DNA of 5,634 bases from Desulfurococcales archaeon. Lineage in GTDB: Archaea; Thermoproteota; Thermoprotei_A; Sulfolobales; Desulfurococcaceae. Positions 1 to 5,125 of this stretch are shown here, in pieces. Location: assembly GCA_026985375.1 (NCBI GenBank), contig JALSQP010000002.1:1-5634 (forward strand), read 5' to 3'. Every line of letters starts with the position of its first letter. Within the stretch, counting starts at the first letter, position 1. The translations under genes were made by a program, and so were the position numbers. The notes under the pieces are model-generated. The model ran no database searches, was not told where the DNA came from, and was given only the letters and a program-made list of their open reading frames with translations.

Positions 1-493
1 TATCCTTAGGCAACTCCAAGAATTTAGCGGCTGTTCTAGACATGTAGGGCGAATAACCGGTAGCTGGATCTATGTAAAGCTTCAATAACTTGTCAGGATG
101 CTGTTTAACTAGCTCCTCTATTTCAATACCGCCGAGAGGAGATGCTAGGAACACATATTTTCTGGCGGTTCTATCTATCGTGATAGATAAGTAAAGTTCG
201 CGCTCAAAATCAATCTTCTCCTCGATGAGGAGGTACTTTACTTCTTCCCCCCTTATCCTAGTATTAAATAGATTCTCTGCCTCCCTGGCGACCTCCTCTA
301 GTGTCTCAGCAATCCTGATGCCCCCTGCCAATCCTCTTCTACCAACGAGTACTTGGGATTTGAGGACGACGGGAACCCCGATTTTCTTCGCGGCCTCTAC
401 AGCTTCATCGATATTTCTTGCTAGCATTCCATCGGGTACGGGGATGCCATAGTCCCTAACAATCTTCTTTGCCTCAAACTCGTAGAGCTTCAA
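1..493 (-). CDS. sucC: Succinyl-CoA synthetase (ADP-forming) beta subunit, partial (C-terminus outside window)
   Basis: The beta subunit of succinyl-CoA synthetase, with the alpha subunit SucD, interconverts succinyl-CoA plus ADP/Pi and succinate plus CoA and ATP in the cytosol (TCA cycle or, in some crenarchaea, autotrophic C4 cycles). The visible 164 residues are the N-terminal half of the ATP-grasp domain; the family is about 380 long, so the rest lies beyond the left edge. They open LKLYEFEAKKIVRDYGIPVP, close to the E. coli SucC N-terminus. Further matches are VVLKSQVLVGRRGLAGG (about 42-58), IDRTARKYVFLASPLGGIEIE (about 104-124) and a later PYMSRTAAKFLEL stretch. The start is TTG (493-491): it gives exactly the family N-terminus and has GGTG upstream. 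The usual nucleotide-loop GGRGK reads GRRGL here, an oddity. It is the last visible gene of the minus-strand run, 21 bases after the metallopeptidase stop. The family call is firm from sequence; the substrate is inferred from family. Confidence 0.93.
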   Translation of the reverse strand, partial: MKLYEFEAKKIVRDYGIPVPDGMLARNIDEAVEAAKKIGVPVVLKSQVLVGRRGLAGGIRIAETLEEVAREAENLFNTRIRGEEVKYLLIEEKIDFERELYLSITIDRTARKYVFLASPLGGIEIEELVKQHPDKLLKLYIDPATGYSPYMSRTAAKFLELPKD

Positions 494-514
494 TTCCTAA
501 CACCAAGATATATT

Positions 515-931
515 TCAACGCCCCAACCTATTACATAAATCCTTTATCTCCAGTCTACTGGACAAAATACTAAAGACTCTGTTTATTATCCGTGAATTAA
601 CATATCTACCATGAGGACGAAGACCACCGCTGAACGTCTTAGGTATGTGAAGGAGCTCATGAATTATTGTTTTAATCTTGTCATGGCATAGGAGACGATC
701 GAAGTTCTCACTTATAATCTCAATAATATAGGCCGGCCTGCTCACAAGAGCCAGTTGCCATATCCTTGGAAAACCATGGATCCTAGCTATTGCCCCGCTC
801 CTAGTATTGTAGCTTCTATAAACGAATACTCTAGCAGTATCTATATGGCTAAAATATTCTGGTATAGAGGACACTATGATATCCACGATCTCTTTGATTT
901 TCTGGTCAGGAACGTATTTGATCCTAGCCAT
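515..931 (-). CDS. Small archaeal putative zinc metallopeptidase (COG4900-like)
   Basis: A 138-residue predicted zinc-dependent hydrolase. The key motif is HELLHIP at residues 91-97, followed by SGGLRPHG at 101-108, giving H91, H95 and H107 as likely zinc ligands and E92 as the catalytic base. This HExxH...H layout with a short Ser/Gly/Arg/Pro linker is what I know from the archaeal 'predicted metallopeptidase' family COG4900, related to phage-type metallopeptidase domains. No signal peptide or membrane segment is visible, so a cytosolic role is likely; the substrate is unknown. The start is ATG, with GGTGGG nine bases upstream lying inside the end of the preceding 36-residue ORF, which suggests translational coupling. 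It sits between small unrecognised genes and sucC. Zinc peptidase family membership is well supported; biological function is not known. Confidence 0.85.
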   Translation of the reverse strand: MARIKYVPDQKIKEIVDIIVSSIPEYFSHIDTARVFVYRSYNTRSGAIARIHGFPRIWQLALVSRPAYIIEIISENFDRLLCHDKIKTIIHELLHIPKTFSGGLRPHGRYVNSRIINRVFSILSSRLEIKDLCNRLGR

Positions 932-934
932 TTC

Positions 935-1045
935 TCACTTCCCACCAACGATCGACGATATAATGTCTATGGCTTCCCCCTCGGAACCAGGTATCTCAAT
1001 TAACTGGTTGTAAGCAAAACCTATCTTCTTTTTATGTTTCTCCAT
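935..1045 (-). CDS. 36-residue hypothetical microprotein
   Basis: This short ORF fills the only apparent hole in the minus-strand run, between the 69-residue protein and the metallopeptidase. It starts at ATG (1045-1043), ends at TGA (937-935), and begins MEKHKKKIGFAYNQLIEIPG. An AAGGAAT ribosome-binding site lies six bases upstream of the ATG and overlaps the stop of the upstream gene. The gap to the upstream stop is four bases and to the metallopeptidase ATG three bases, and its 3' end carries that gene's own GGTGGG site. The N-terminus is basic and the rest mixed and mildly acidic, with no membrane segment. I recognise no family. It could instead be a translated leader coupling its neighbours. 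Support is positional plus the ribosome-binding site, not homology. Confidence 0.5.
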   Translation of the reverse strand: MEKHKKKIGFAYNQLIEIPGSEGEAIDIISSIVGGK

Positions 1046-1049
1046 TGAC

Positions 1050-1259
1050 TTATTCCTTAGGATCAATCCTTCTTAAAGGATGGAGCGAGACCAACACATA
1101 AGCCCGAACAAGCGCGGCTACGGTTGCTTCTTGTAATAGGATTTCCTGATCTTTGAATCTTATTAGAAACCCCGTATGCTGGTGCCCATGAGGTATAGCA
1201 GCGATTATCTCGAGCACATCTTCGTTCCGGTATACTTTCAGATCCTCCCTTTTAGTCAT
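1050..1259 (-). CDS. Conserved-looking small hypothetical protein (PHGHQH motif)
   Basis: A 69-residue protein I cannot assign to a named family. It reads as a compact domain: two predicted beta strands (about 14-22 and 29-43) joined by a PHGHQH turn at 23-28, then an amphipathic helix (EATVAALVRAYVLVSL, 44-59) ending in HPLRR. The alternating histidines H24, H26 and H28 could bind metal or form an active site, which is inference only. The start is ATG with AGAGGAT six bases upstream (1272-1266), a good site. There is no signal peptide. It follows the AT-rich 144-residue ORF by 21 bases and precedes the 36-residue ORF by four. Balanced composition and motif structure suggest a real, selected protein. 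Confidence 0.75.
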   Translation of the reverse strand: MTKREDLKVYRNEDVLEIIAAIPHGHQHTGFLIRFKDQEILLQEATVAALVRAYVLVSLHPLRRIDPKE

Positions 1260-1280
1260 TATAGTATCCTCTTCTCCATT

Positions 1281-1715
1281 TTAGCATTGTATAATAATGG
1301 ATTTGCCTGGAATTAGTTTCTTTAGAAACAATAATTCTTGCGGTAACAGAAAAATTATGGCATATGTTTTGCCCAATAGATTAACAATACAGTTCAAAGT
1401 ATCCACTATTTTGCTCTTGTCCCTACAGATAGTGTATTCCGAGAAAAGCATAACAGTCGTCTTTTTGTGTAATCTGTCAATGAATAATTTCCTAAATAAT
1501 TTCTTCGTCTCCTTCCTTGGTATGGTTTGGATTAAAGTGTCTTTGCATATTTTAATTAGTTCGAGTATTACTAGTTCGTCGTAAATCTCCTTGTAATATG
1601 ATAGCTCGTATAGGGCGTGCTCTTTTTCGCTTAAACTACTGGATCCCAATAGAGTTGAGATATTTTCAGTTATCTCGATTAAATGCTTGGGTTTACGCAC
1701 GACTGCGGCTGACAT
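1281..1715 (-). CDS. Hypothetical protein, AT-rich, unrecognised
   Basis: A 144-residue protein with no family I recognise. The first two thirds look helical (about 11-85) with alternating Lys/Glu and Leu/Ile. The C-terminal part has a hydrophobic strand-like stretch KTYAIIFLLPQELLFLKKLI (116-135), too interrupted to be a clear membrane helix. Cysteines are at 57, 97, 109 and 144 in no zinc-finger spacing. The start is ATG; no ribosome-binding site is close by, and the ATG is only five bases after the upstream stop, so it is probably translated by coupling to the 83-residue gene. Codons are A/T-rich: two 60-base lines inside it (1321-1440) have 18 and 21 G+C by hand count, well below the neighbouring kinase gene. 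A recently acquired or fast-evolving gene is the simplest reading. Confidence 0.6.
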   Translation of the reverse strand: MSAAVVRKPKHLIEITENISTLLGSSSLSEKEHALYELSYYKEIYDELVILELIKICKDTLIQTIPRKETKKLFRKLFIDRLHKKTTVMLFSEYTICRDKSKIVDTLNCIVNLLGKTYAIIFLLPQELLFLKKLIPGKSIIIQC

Positions 1716-1720
1716 TATTT

Positions 1721-1972
1721 TTAAAGTGTGCTGATCTCCCTGTTTTTATCATTTATGATAATGTGCAGGTTTATTTTCTCAAGATTTGATATGATTTTCT
1801 TAAGTATTTCCTGGCATCGAATAAGTATGTGCACTTGTTCTATTGTTATTACAGAATATATTAGGAGTGATTCCCGATGAAAAACTATTCTACTATAGTT
1901 ATTGGTGGAATGGTCTCTTTCGTTACGGTATTCTTTAATTGTTTCTACTGTTCTATTCAGTGATTCATTCAT
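1721..1972 (-). CDS. Hypothetical protein, AT-rich, unrecognised
   Basis: An 83-residue protein of unknown function, rich in Asn, Glu, Arg, Lys and Ile. Helix is likely at 3-18 and 45-68, with a polar basic/acidic stretch between (RNERDHSTNNYSR, 16-28). There is no signal peptide, cysteine cluster or motif I recognise. The start is ATG, six bases after the kinase stop; no strong ribosome-binding site is visible, so coupling to the kinase is likely. It is followed after five bases by the 144-residue ORF, and both share the same low G+C (the line 1801-1860 has 18 of 60 by hand count). The two look like a unit. A paired small-gene module such as toxin-antitoxin is conceivable but nothing in the sequence demonstrates it. 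Confidence 0.55.
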   Translation of the reverse strand: MNESLNRTVETIKEYRNERDHSTNNYSRIVFHRESLLIYSVITIEQVHILIRCQEILKKIISNLEKINLHIIINDKNREISTL

Positions 1973-1978
1973 TGTTTA

Positions 1979-2926
1979 TCAGTCTTCTATAATCCATTCC
2001 TCAGGGTTTTTGAGTGCTTCAACACTTGTTTCGGATAATTGTTGATTGAACAATGTTCTATCATAGCATAGCCTGCTTCCCCGGCATGTGGTTTTCAGTG
2101 CTCCTGCAGCGATAGCATACATAAGTGCTTTACCCGGATCTTTCGAGTCCAGTATTACTGCGTTGAAGAATGCGTCGAAGGCGTCCCCTGCCCCGGTAGA
2201 GTCTACCGGGGGTCTAATAGGTTTTGTCACACCATAATATATGAGGCCTCCCGGTGTTATGACGAATGCTCCACCAGGCCCTTTCTTAACGACTATGTAT
2301 TGGGGGCCTAGCCTAGCGATCTTATCTATGTTAGTGCCTCCTAGAGCTTTAGCTTCCCTCCTATTGACAAAGAGTATAGATAGATAAGGAATTACTTCAC
2401 GTACTTCAGCTGGTTGCGATAGCGCGTAGTTGCCCGGATCATAGCTCACAAGTATTCCTAGCCCACTAGCTCTCTTAGCTATCTCCACTGCTATTGAGGG
2501 AGGAATACTTGCGAGGTGAACGATATTCGCCTTACTGATTAGTTGTCTTGGTATATCGTTGGGACTTAAGAACTCGTTTGCCCCTCGGTGTTTTATCATG
2601 ATCTTCTCGCCATTCTTGCTAACTATAACCGATACGATGCCGGGGGGTCCTTGAACACGTTTAATATATGATGTATCCACGCCTATTCTCTCTAGATCCT
2701 CTAGAAGATAATCTATGAAGCCGATCTGCGAAGTGCTTGCAATAAGAGTGGCTCTGTGCCCATAATATGTAATAGCAACAGCATAATTGGTTGCCGAGCC
2801 TCCACAGGAGATTAACGCGTCGTCTGCGATCACGCTTTCATCTGGGCCGGGGAAAGATTGTACATACATAGATATGTCGATGTTAAGATTGCCCACACTG
2901 ATATGTAAAGGCCTGTTTTTCCTCAA
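1979..2926 (-). CDS. PfkB/ribokinase-family sugar or nucleoside kinase, candidate ribose-1-phosphate kinase
   Basis: A cytosolic PfkB-family phosphotransferase, 315 residues from the TTG at 2926. Visible family marks (numbered from the in-frame TTG at 2956, which would give 325) are VGNLNIDIS at 21-29, the CGGSATNYA glycine-rich substrate region at 51-59, NRREA at 198-202, VKKGPGG at 223-229, and the C-terminal signature DSTGAGDAFDAFF at 252-264 with catalytic base D258. The 2926 start is preferred because AGAGG lies nine bases upstream, whereas the 2956 TTG lies inside udp with no spaced site. It begins five bases after the uridine phosphorylase stop, so the two are surely co-expressed. Linkage suggests it phosphorylates the ribose 1-phosphate released by that enzyme, like the PfkB-type ribose-1-phosphate kinase of the archaeal pentose bisphosphate pathway. 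A nucleoside kinase or ribokinase remains possible. The family is certain; the substrate is inferred. Confidence 0.9.
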   Translation of the reverse strand: MRKNRPLHISVGNLNIDISMYVQSFPGPDESVIADDALISCGGSATNYAVAITYYGHRATLIASTSQIGFIDYLLEDLERIGVDTSYIKRVQGPPGIVSVIVSKNGEKIMIKHRGANEFLSPNDIPRQLISKANIVHLASIPPSIAVEIAKRASGLGILVSYDPGNYALSQPAEVREVIPYLSILFVNRREAKALGGTNIDKIARLGPQYIVVKKGPGGAFVITPGGLIYYGVTKPIRPPVDSTGAGDAFDAFFNAVILDSKDPGKALMYAIAAGALKTTCRGSRLCYDRTLFNQQLSETSVEALKNPEEWIIED

Positions 2927-2931
2927 AACGA

Positions 2932-3798
2932 TCAACCTCTTATCTTGGATATCCAATCACTTATTATGGCTGGCGTTATGTTCTTCTTGCCACGCTTCTC
3001 CATCTCTTCATCCCACTCGCGCAGTATCTTGACAGCCTCGTTTGCCACCTTTACAGCATCTTCAACACCAGCCTCCATAACGAATTCTTCCGTCTCCCTA
3101 TTGGCTATTGCTGCGCATACAGCCCCTGCTCTTAACCCATAAATATTTGCTAGTGTGAATATCGTCGCCGCCTCCATCTCGAAGTTTAGTACATTCACTG
3201 AGCGAAGGAAATCAACCAATCCCTTCTTGAAAGGTGGGAGATAACCTTTCAACCCGGGCCTTTCTTGGCCCACATAGAAACTATCGGTGCTGGCTGTAAT
3301 GCCTAGGTGGTATCTCACCCCGAGCTCCTCGGCAGCGGCTATTAAGGCCATGACAACATCTATGGATGCTAACGCCGGGTATTCTGGAATAACATATTCC
3401 TTGCTTGTCCCTTCTAGTCTAACAGCGGCGGTTGAGATTATCAGATCTCCCACCTGAATATATTTTTTGAGAGCACCTGTTGTCCCTACTCTGATAAATG
3501 TGTCTGCACCTATCCTGGCGAGTTCCTCGATCGCAATGGCGGTAGAAGGAGAACCTATTCCAGTACTAGTGGCTGAGATAAACACGCCCTTATAGTAGCC
3601 ACTATATGTGAGGTATTCGCGGTGGGAGGCTACCTCCCATGATTTTTCCCAGTAAGAAGCAATCTTCTTCACACGGCTAGGGTCTCCGGGTAGAAGCACA
3701 TATCTGCTGACATCGCCTGGTTTAGCCATTATATGGTATTGTCTCTTTGACTCATCCTCAGGAACGCTCGCGCTTTTCAGTTTTTTGCCCTCAAACAT
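2932..3798 (-). CDS. udp: Uridine phosphorylase
   Basis: A 288-residue nucleoside phosphorylase of the PNP/UDP family that splits uridine with phosphate into uracil and ribose 1-phosphate in the cytosol. It aligns by eye along its length with E. coli Udp: PGDPSR (37-42), ASHREY (57-62), STGIGSPS (78-85), RVGTTGA (103-109), the TAAVRLEG stretch (about 123-130), TASTDSFYVGQER (168-180) and NFEMEAAT (205-212). Equivalents of the phosphate-binding arginines are R42, R60 and R103. The uracil-recognising pair of GQER is Q178/R180, and the ribose-binding Glu-Met-Glu is 207-209. GQER points to uridine rather than purine nucleosides. A basic C-terminal tail (about 266-288) extends past the E. coli form. 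The start is ATG with GGTGATC five bases upstream. It heads the eight-gene minus-strand run and leads straight into the PfkB kinase. Confidence 0.93.
   Translation of the reverse strand: MFEGKKLKSASVPEDESKRQYHIMAKPGDVSRYVLLPGDPSRVKKIASYWEKSWEVASHREYLTYSGYYKGVFISATSTGIGSPSTAIAIEELARIGADTFIRVGTTGALKKYIQVGDLIISTAAVRLEGTSKEYVIPEYPALASIDVVMALIAAAEELGVRYHLGITASTDSFYVGQERPGLKGYLPPFKKGLVDFLRSVNVLNFEMEAATIFTLANIYGLRAGAVCAAIANRETEEFVMEAGVEDAVKVANEAVKILREWDEEMEKRGKKNITPAIISDWISKIRG
2936..2940 (-). promoter_or_regulatory. Ribosome-binding site deciding the kinase start
   Basis: AGAGG on the minus strand, spanning the last codons of udp, nine bases before the TTG at 2926. It favours that TTG over the one at 2956, which lies upstream of this site and has no properly spaced one of its own. 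Confidence 0.5.
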
Positions 3799-3802
3799 AA
3801 TA

Positions 3803-3809
3803 GATCACC
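3803..3809 (-). promoter_or_regulatory. Ribosome-binding site of udp
   Basis: GGTGATC on the minus strand, five bases before the udp ATG, complementary to the GATCACC near the 3' end of archaeal 16S rRNA. The same heptamer precedes the hsp20 start. Confidence 0.7.
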
Positions 3810-3829
3810 ATTCATAACTGTAAAAATGT

Positions 3830-3843
3830 GTTTATGAATAAAC
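3830..3843. promoter_or_regulatory. Palindrome in the udp promoter region, candidate operator/TATA site
   Basis: Minus-strand reading GTTTAT-TC-ATAAAC is a perfect inverted repeat with six-base arms and a two-base centre. It lies 32-45 bases before the udp ATG. A TATA-like core (TTTATTCA) inside it would place transcription start about 26 bases on, near 3812, giving a short leader that still contains the GGTGATC ribosome-binding site. The overlap of TATA position and dyad symmetry suggests a repressor could block TBP here. The 92-base gap between the phosphoesterase stop and udp is otherwise featureless. Promoter position is inferred from spacing only. Confidence 0.4.
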
Positions 3844-3890
3844 TATTCTTGGTTTTTCTTAAACATACTGGTTGATCGTATGGTGATTCA

Positions 3891-4415
3891 CTATATTTCT
3901 ATTATTTTTGGCTTAAAGGTATCCTTGTCGAGGACCATGAACGTTGATTTACCTGTTAGATAACCACATACCTCGCCGGGATTGACTATTATTTTCCCCT
4001 TAATGATCCTATAGTCTAACCTGTGTGTATGACCGTAGAATACAGCATCTACATTTTCAGCCTGTGATAAGCTGTCAGCGATCATAGCGGTATGTTCTGG
4101 ACCATCAAAACCGTGCATCACTAGTACCTTCTTGTTGAAGATTTCAATGATTGATGGACCGTTATATATTTCCCATCCAGCTTTACCAAGTATTTTGGAC
4201 AGTAATATCTTGTCGCCATCATTGTTCCCAAAGACAAAAACTCCTCTTGTAACATCTTCAAGATTTTCAACTAAATAGCGGGCAGCAAAGGGGCTTATCA
4301 TGTCACCCAAATGTATGATTATCTTATCGCCCTTGTATTTCGAGTTAATAATTTCCGCAAGCTTCTTTATAACAGGCATATTATCGTGTGTATCACTCAA
4401 TACAATCAAATGCAT
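3891..4415 (-). CDS. YfcE/MJ0936-family metallophosphoesterase
   Basis: A 174-residue calcineurin-like phosphoesterase of the compact YfcE/MJ0936 type, which hydrolyses phosphodiesters using a two-metal centre. All expected metal-ligand motifs are present in order: SDTHDN (7-12; D8, H10), LGD (36-38; D38), GNND (63-66; N64), MHG (100-102; H101) and GHTH (128-131; H129, H131), then VNPGE (144-148), typical of the family. Length is as usual for it, with no signal peptide, so it is cytosolic. The start is ATG with a strong GAGGTG site ten bases upstream. It lies on the same strand as hsp20, 59 bases upstream, with a T-tract between, so it may have its own transcript. Biochemical class is secure; the natural substrate is not known for most members. 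Confidence 0.9.
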   Translation of the reverse strand: MHLIVLSDTHDNMPVIKKLAEIINSKYKGDKIIIHLGDMISPFAARYLVENLEDVTRGVFVFGNNDGDKILLSKILGKAGWEIYNGPSIIEIFNKKVLVMHGFDGPEHTAMIADSLSQAENVDAVFYGHTHRLDYRIIKGKIIVNPGEVCGYLTGKSTFMVLDKDTFKPKIIEI

Positions 4416-4425
4416 GGACTTTTAG

Positions 4426-4431
4426 CACCTC
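4426..4431 (-). promoter_or_regulatory. Ribosome-binding site of the phosphoesterase
   Basis: GAGGTG on the minus strand, ten bases before the ATG at 4415. This is the strongest such site in the window, consistent with translation independent of hsp20. Confidence 0.65.
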
Positions 4432-4468
4432 TAATCAGGTTTTTATGAAGAGATTAATCCTATTATGG

Positions 4469-4474
4469 AAAAAA
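4469..4474 (-). terminator. T6 tract after hsp20, possible archaeal terminator
   Basis: The hsp20 stop TGA is followed at once by TTTTTT on the minus strand. Archaeal RNA polymerase can terminate at T-runs without a hairpin, so this may end the hsp20 transcript. One short run only; read-through into the phosphoesterase is equally possible. Confidence 0.35.
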
Positions 4475-5041
4475 TCACTCTACTTTGATCTCATATGTTT
4501 TCTTCTGCTTATCCTTGATTTTCTTTAGCCTGACCTCTAGAACGCCATTCTTGTAGTTTGCCTTGGCGCTCTCCGGATCAACTTCTGCTGGTAATTTTAC
4601 CTCTTTATAGTACTTCCTCTTCTCGTCGCTTGCACTTATGATAAGTCTTCTCCTGTCGTCGGAAACCTCCACCTTTATGTTCTCCTTTTCGACGCCGGGT
4701 ATCTCCGCTACCACAACTATCCCGTCATCGTTTTCAAATACGTCAACCAGTGGTTCACGCTCCTCGCTGATCTTAGGCTTTCCGCGTATTCGTTTTACAT
4801 TACCGAATTCCTCGATTATCGGTTTCCCGTCAGGACCTATCGTTATTCTGAAACCGTATACGTAAGGCCCCATGATCTTGTACTCGCCTTCTTTGCCGAG
4901 CGATAGGGGCGTAAATGGTGAGAACTCTATCTCGTTGAAGAACCTGTAGAATTCTCTCTCGATCTCTCGGATGAACTCATCGATCATATTGAATATATCT
5001 CTGTACTCTCTATCCCTCCTTCTCTTATTCCAGTCCTCCAT
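4475..5041 (-). CDS. hsp20: Archaeal small heat-shock protein (Hsp20/alpha-crystallin family)
   Basis: A 188-residue ATP-independent holdase chaperone that should form large oligomers in the cytosol and bind unfolding proteins. From the ATG at 5041, residues 1-37 are a charged, aromatic helical region (NMIDEFIREIEREFYRFF). Residues 60-85 carry YVYGFRITIGPDGKP...EEFGNV, a block I know from one archaeal subclass of Hsp20. The alpha-crystallin domain spans about 96-173, starting EPLVDVFENDDGIVVVAEIP and ending in the typical YKNGVLEVRL. The C-terminal IKV (185-187) is the I-x-I/V motif that links dimers. The frame stays open upstream to 5245, but that part runs antisense through the riboflavin gene. 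The ATG at 5041 has GGTGATC just upstream, so it is chosen. It is divergent from that gene, with its own promoter in the 84-base gap. Confidence 0.92.
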   Translation of the reverse strand: MEDWNKRRRDREYRDIFNMIDEFIREIEREFYRFFNEIEFSPFTPLSLGKEGEYKIMGPYVYGFRITIGPDGKPIIEEFGNVKRIRGKPKISEEREPLVDVFENDDGIVVVAEIPGVEKENIKVEVSDDRRRLIISASDEKRKYYKEVKLPAEVDPESAKANYKNGVLEVRLKKIKDKQKKTYEIKVE

Positions 5042-5044
5042 ATA

Positions 5045-5051
5045 GATCACC
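5045..5051 (-). promoter_or_regulatory. Ribosome-binding site deciding the hsp20 start
   Basis: GGTGATC on the minus strand, three bases before the ATG at 5041 (GGTGATCTATATG). It supports the 188-residue form over the longer open frame reaching 5245. Confidence 0.65.
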
Positions 5052-5110
5052 TTAGCGCGTTTCTCCAATACAAAATAGGGTAAAAACCCACTAATTATAC
5101 TATGGTTCTT

Positions 5111-5115
5111 AGGTG
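5111..5115 (+). promoter_or_regulatory. Ribosome-binding site deciding the arfC start
   Basis: AGGTG, ten bases before the ATG at 5126. It favours that ATG over an in-frame ATG at 5102, which has no ribosome-binding site, and over the ATG at 5118, which meets TAA after one codon. Confidence 0.55.
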
Positions 5116-5125
5116 TAATGATATA

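Larger units (their letters stand above)
5042..5125. promoter_or_regulatory. Divergent promoter region between hsp20 and arfC, with a GGGT/ACCC palindrome
   Basis: This 84-base AT-rich gap must hold both promoters. At 5078-5089 the minus strand reads GGGTTTTTACCC, GGGT/ACCC arms around four bases. Its TTTTTA core sits about 40-45 bases before the hsp20 ATG, where a TATA box giving a short leader with the GGTGATC site would lie. For arfC, TTATAC at 5095-5100 is TATA-like but would give a nearly leaderless transcript, so its promoter is less clear. Box positions are inferred from spacing only. Confidence 0.35.

Noticed and set aside
1050..1259. The 69-residue protein as an LSm/Sm-like RNA-binding protein, suggested by its size.
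   Set aside because: It lacks the Sm1/Sm2 signatures (no Asp-x-x-Met/Asn pattern or Arg-Gly near the end), and the order of strands and helix is wrong.
1297..1789. Plus-strand frames of 95 and 63 residues opposite the AT-rich pair.
   Set aside because: They oppose the direction of a tight operon, lack ribosome-binding sites and look like reverse reads of Lys/Glu/Ile-rich coding sequence. Since the minus-strand pair is itself unrecognised, this is the least certain shadow call.
1281..1972. The 83- and 144-residue ORFs as one frameshifted gene.
   Set aside because: The frame of the second ORF meets TAA within about 15 codons upstream of its ATG and the first ends in a normal TAA, so no simple one-base slip yields a convincing single protein; a pseudogene cannot be fully excluded.
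3804..3887. Eight-base inverted repeat ATCACCAT (3804-3811) and ATGGTGAT (3880-3887) flanking the udp upstream gap.
   Set aside because: One arm is the udp ribosome-binding site, the arms do not extend, and the loop is about 68 bases; likely chance.
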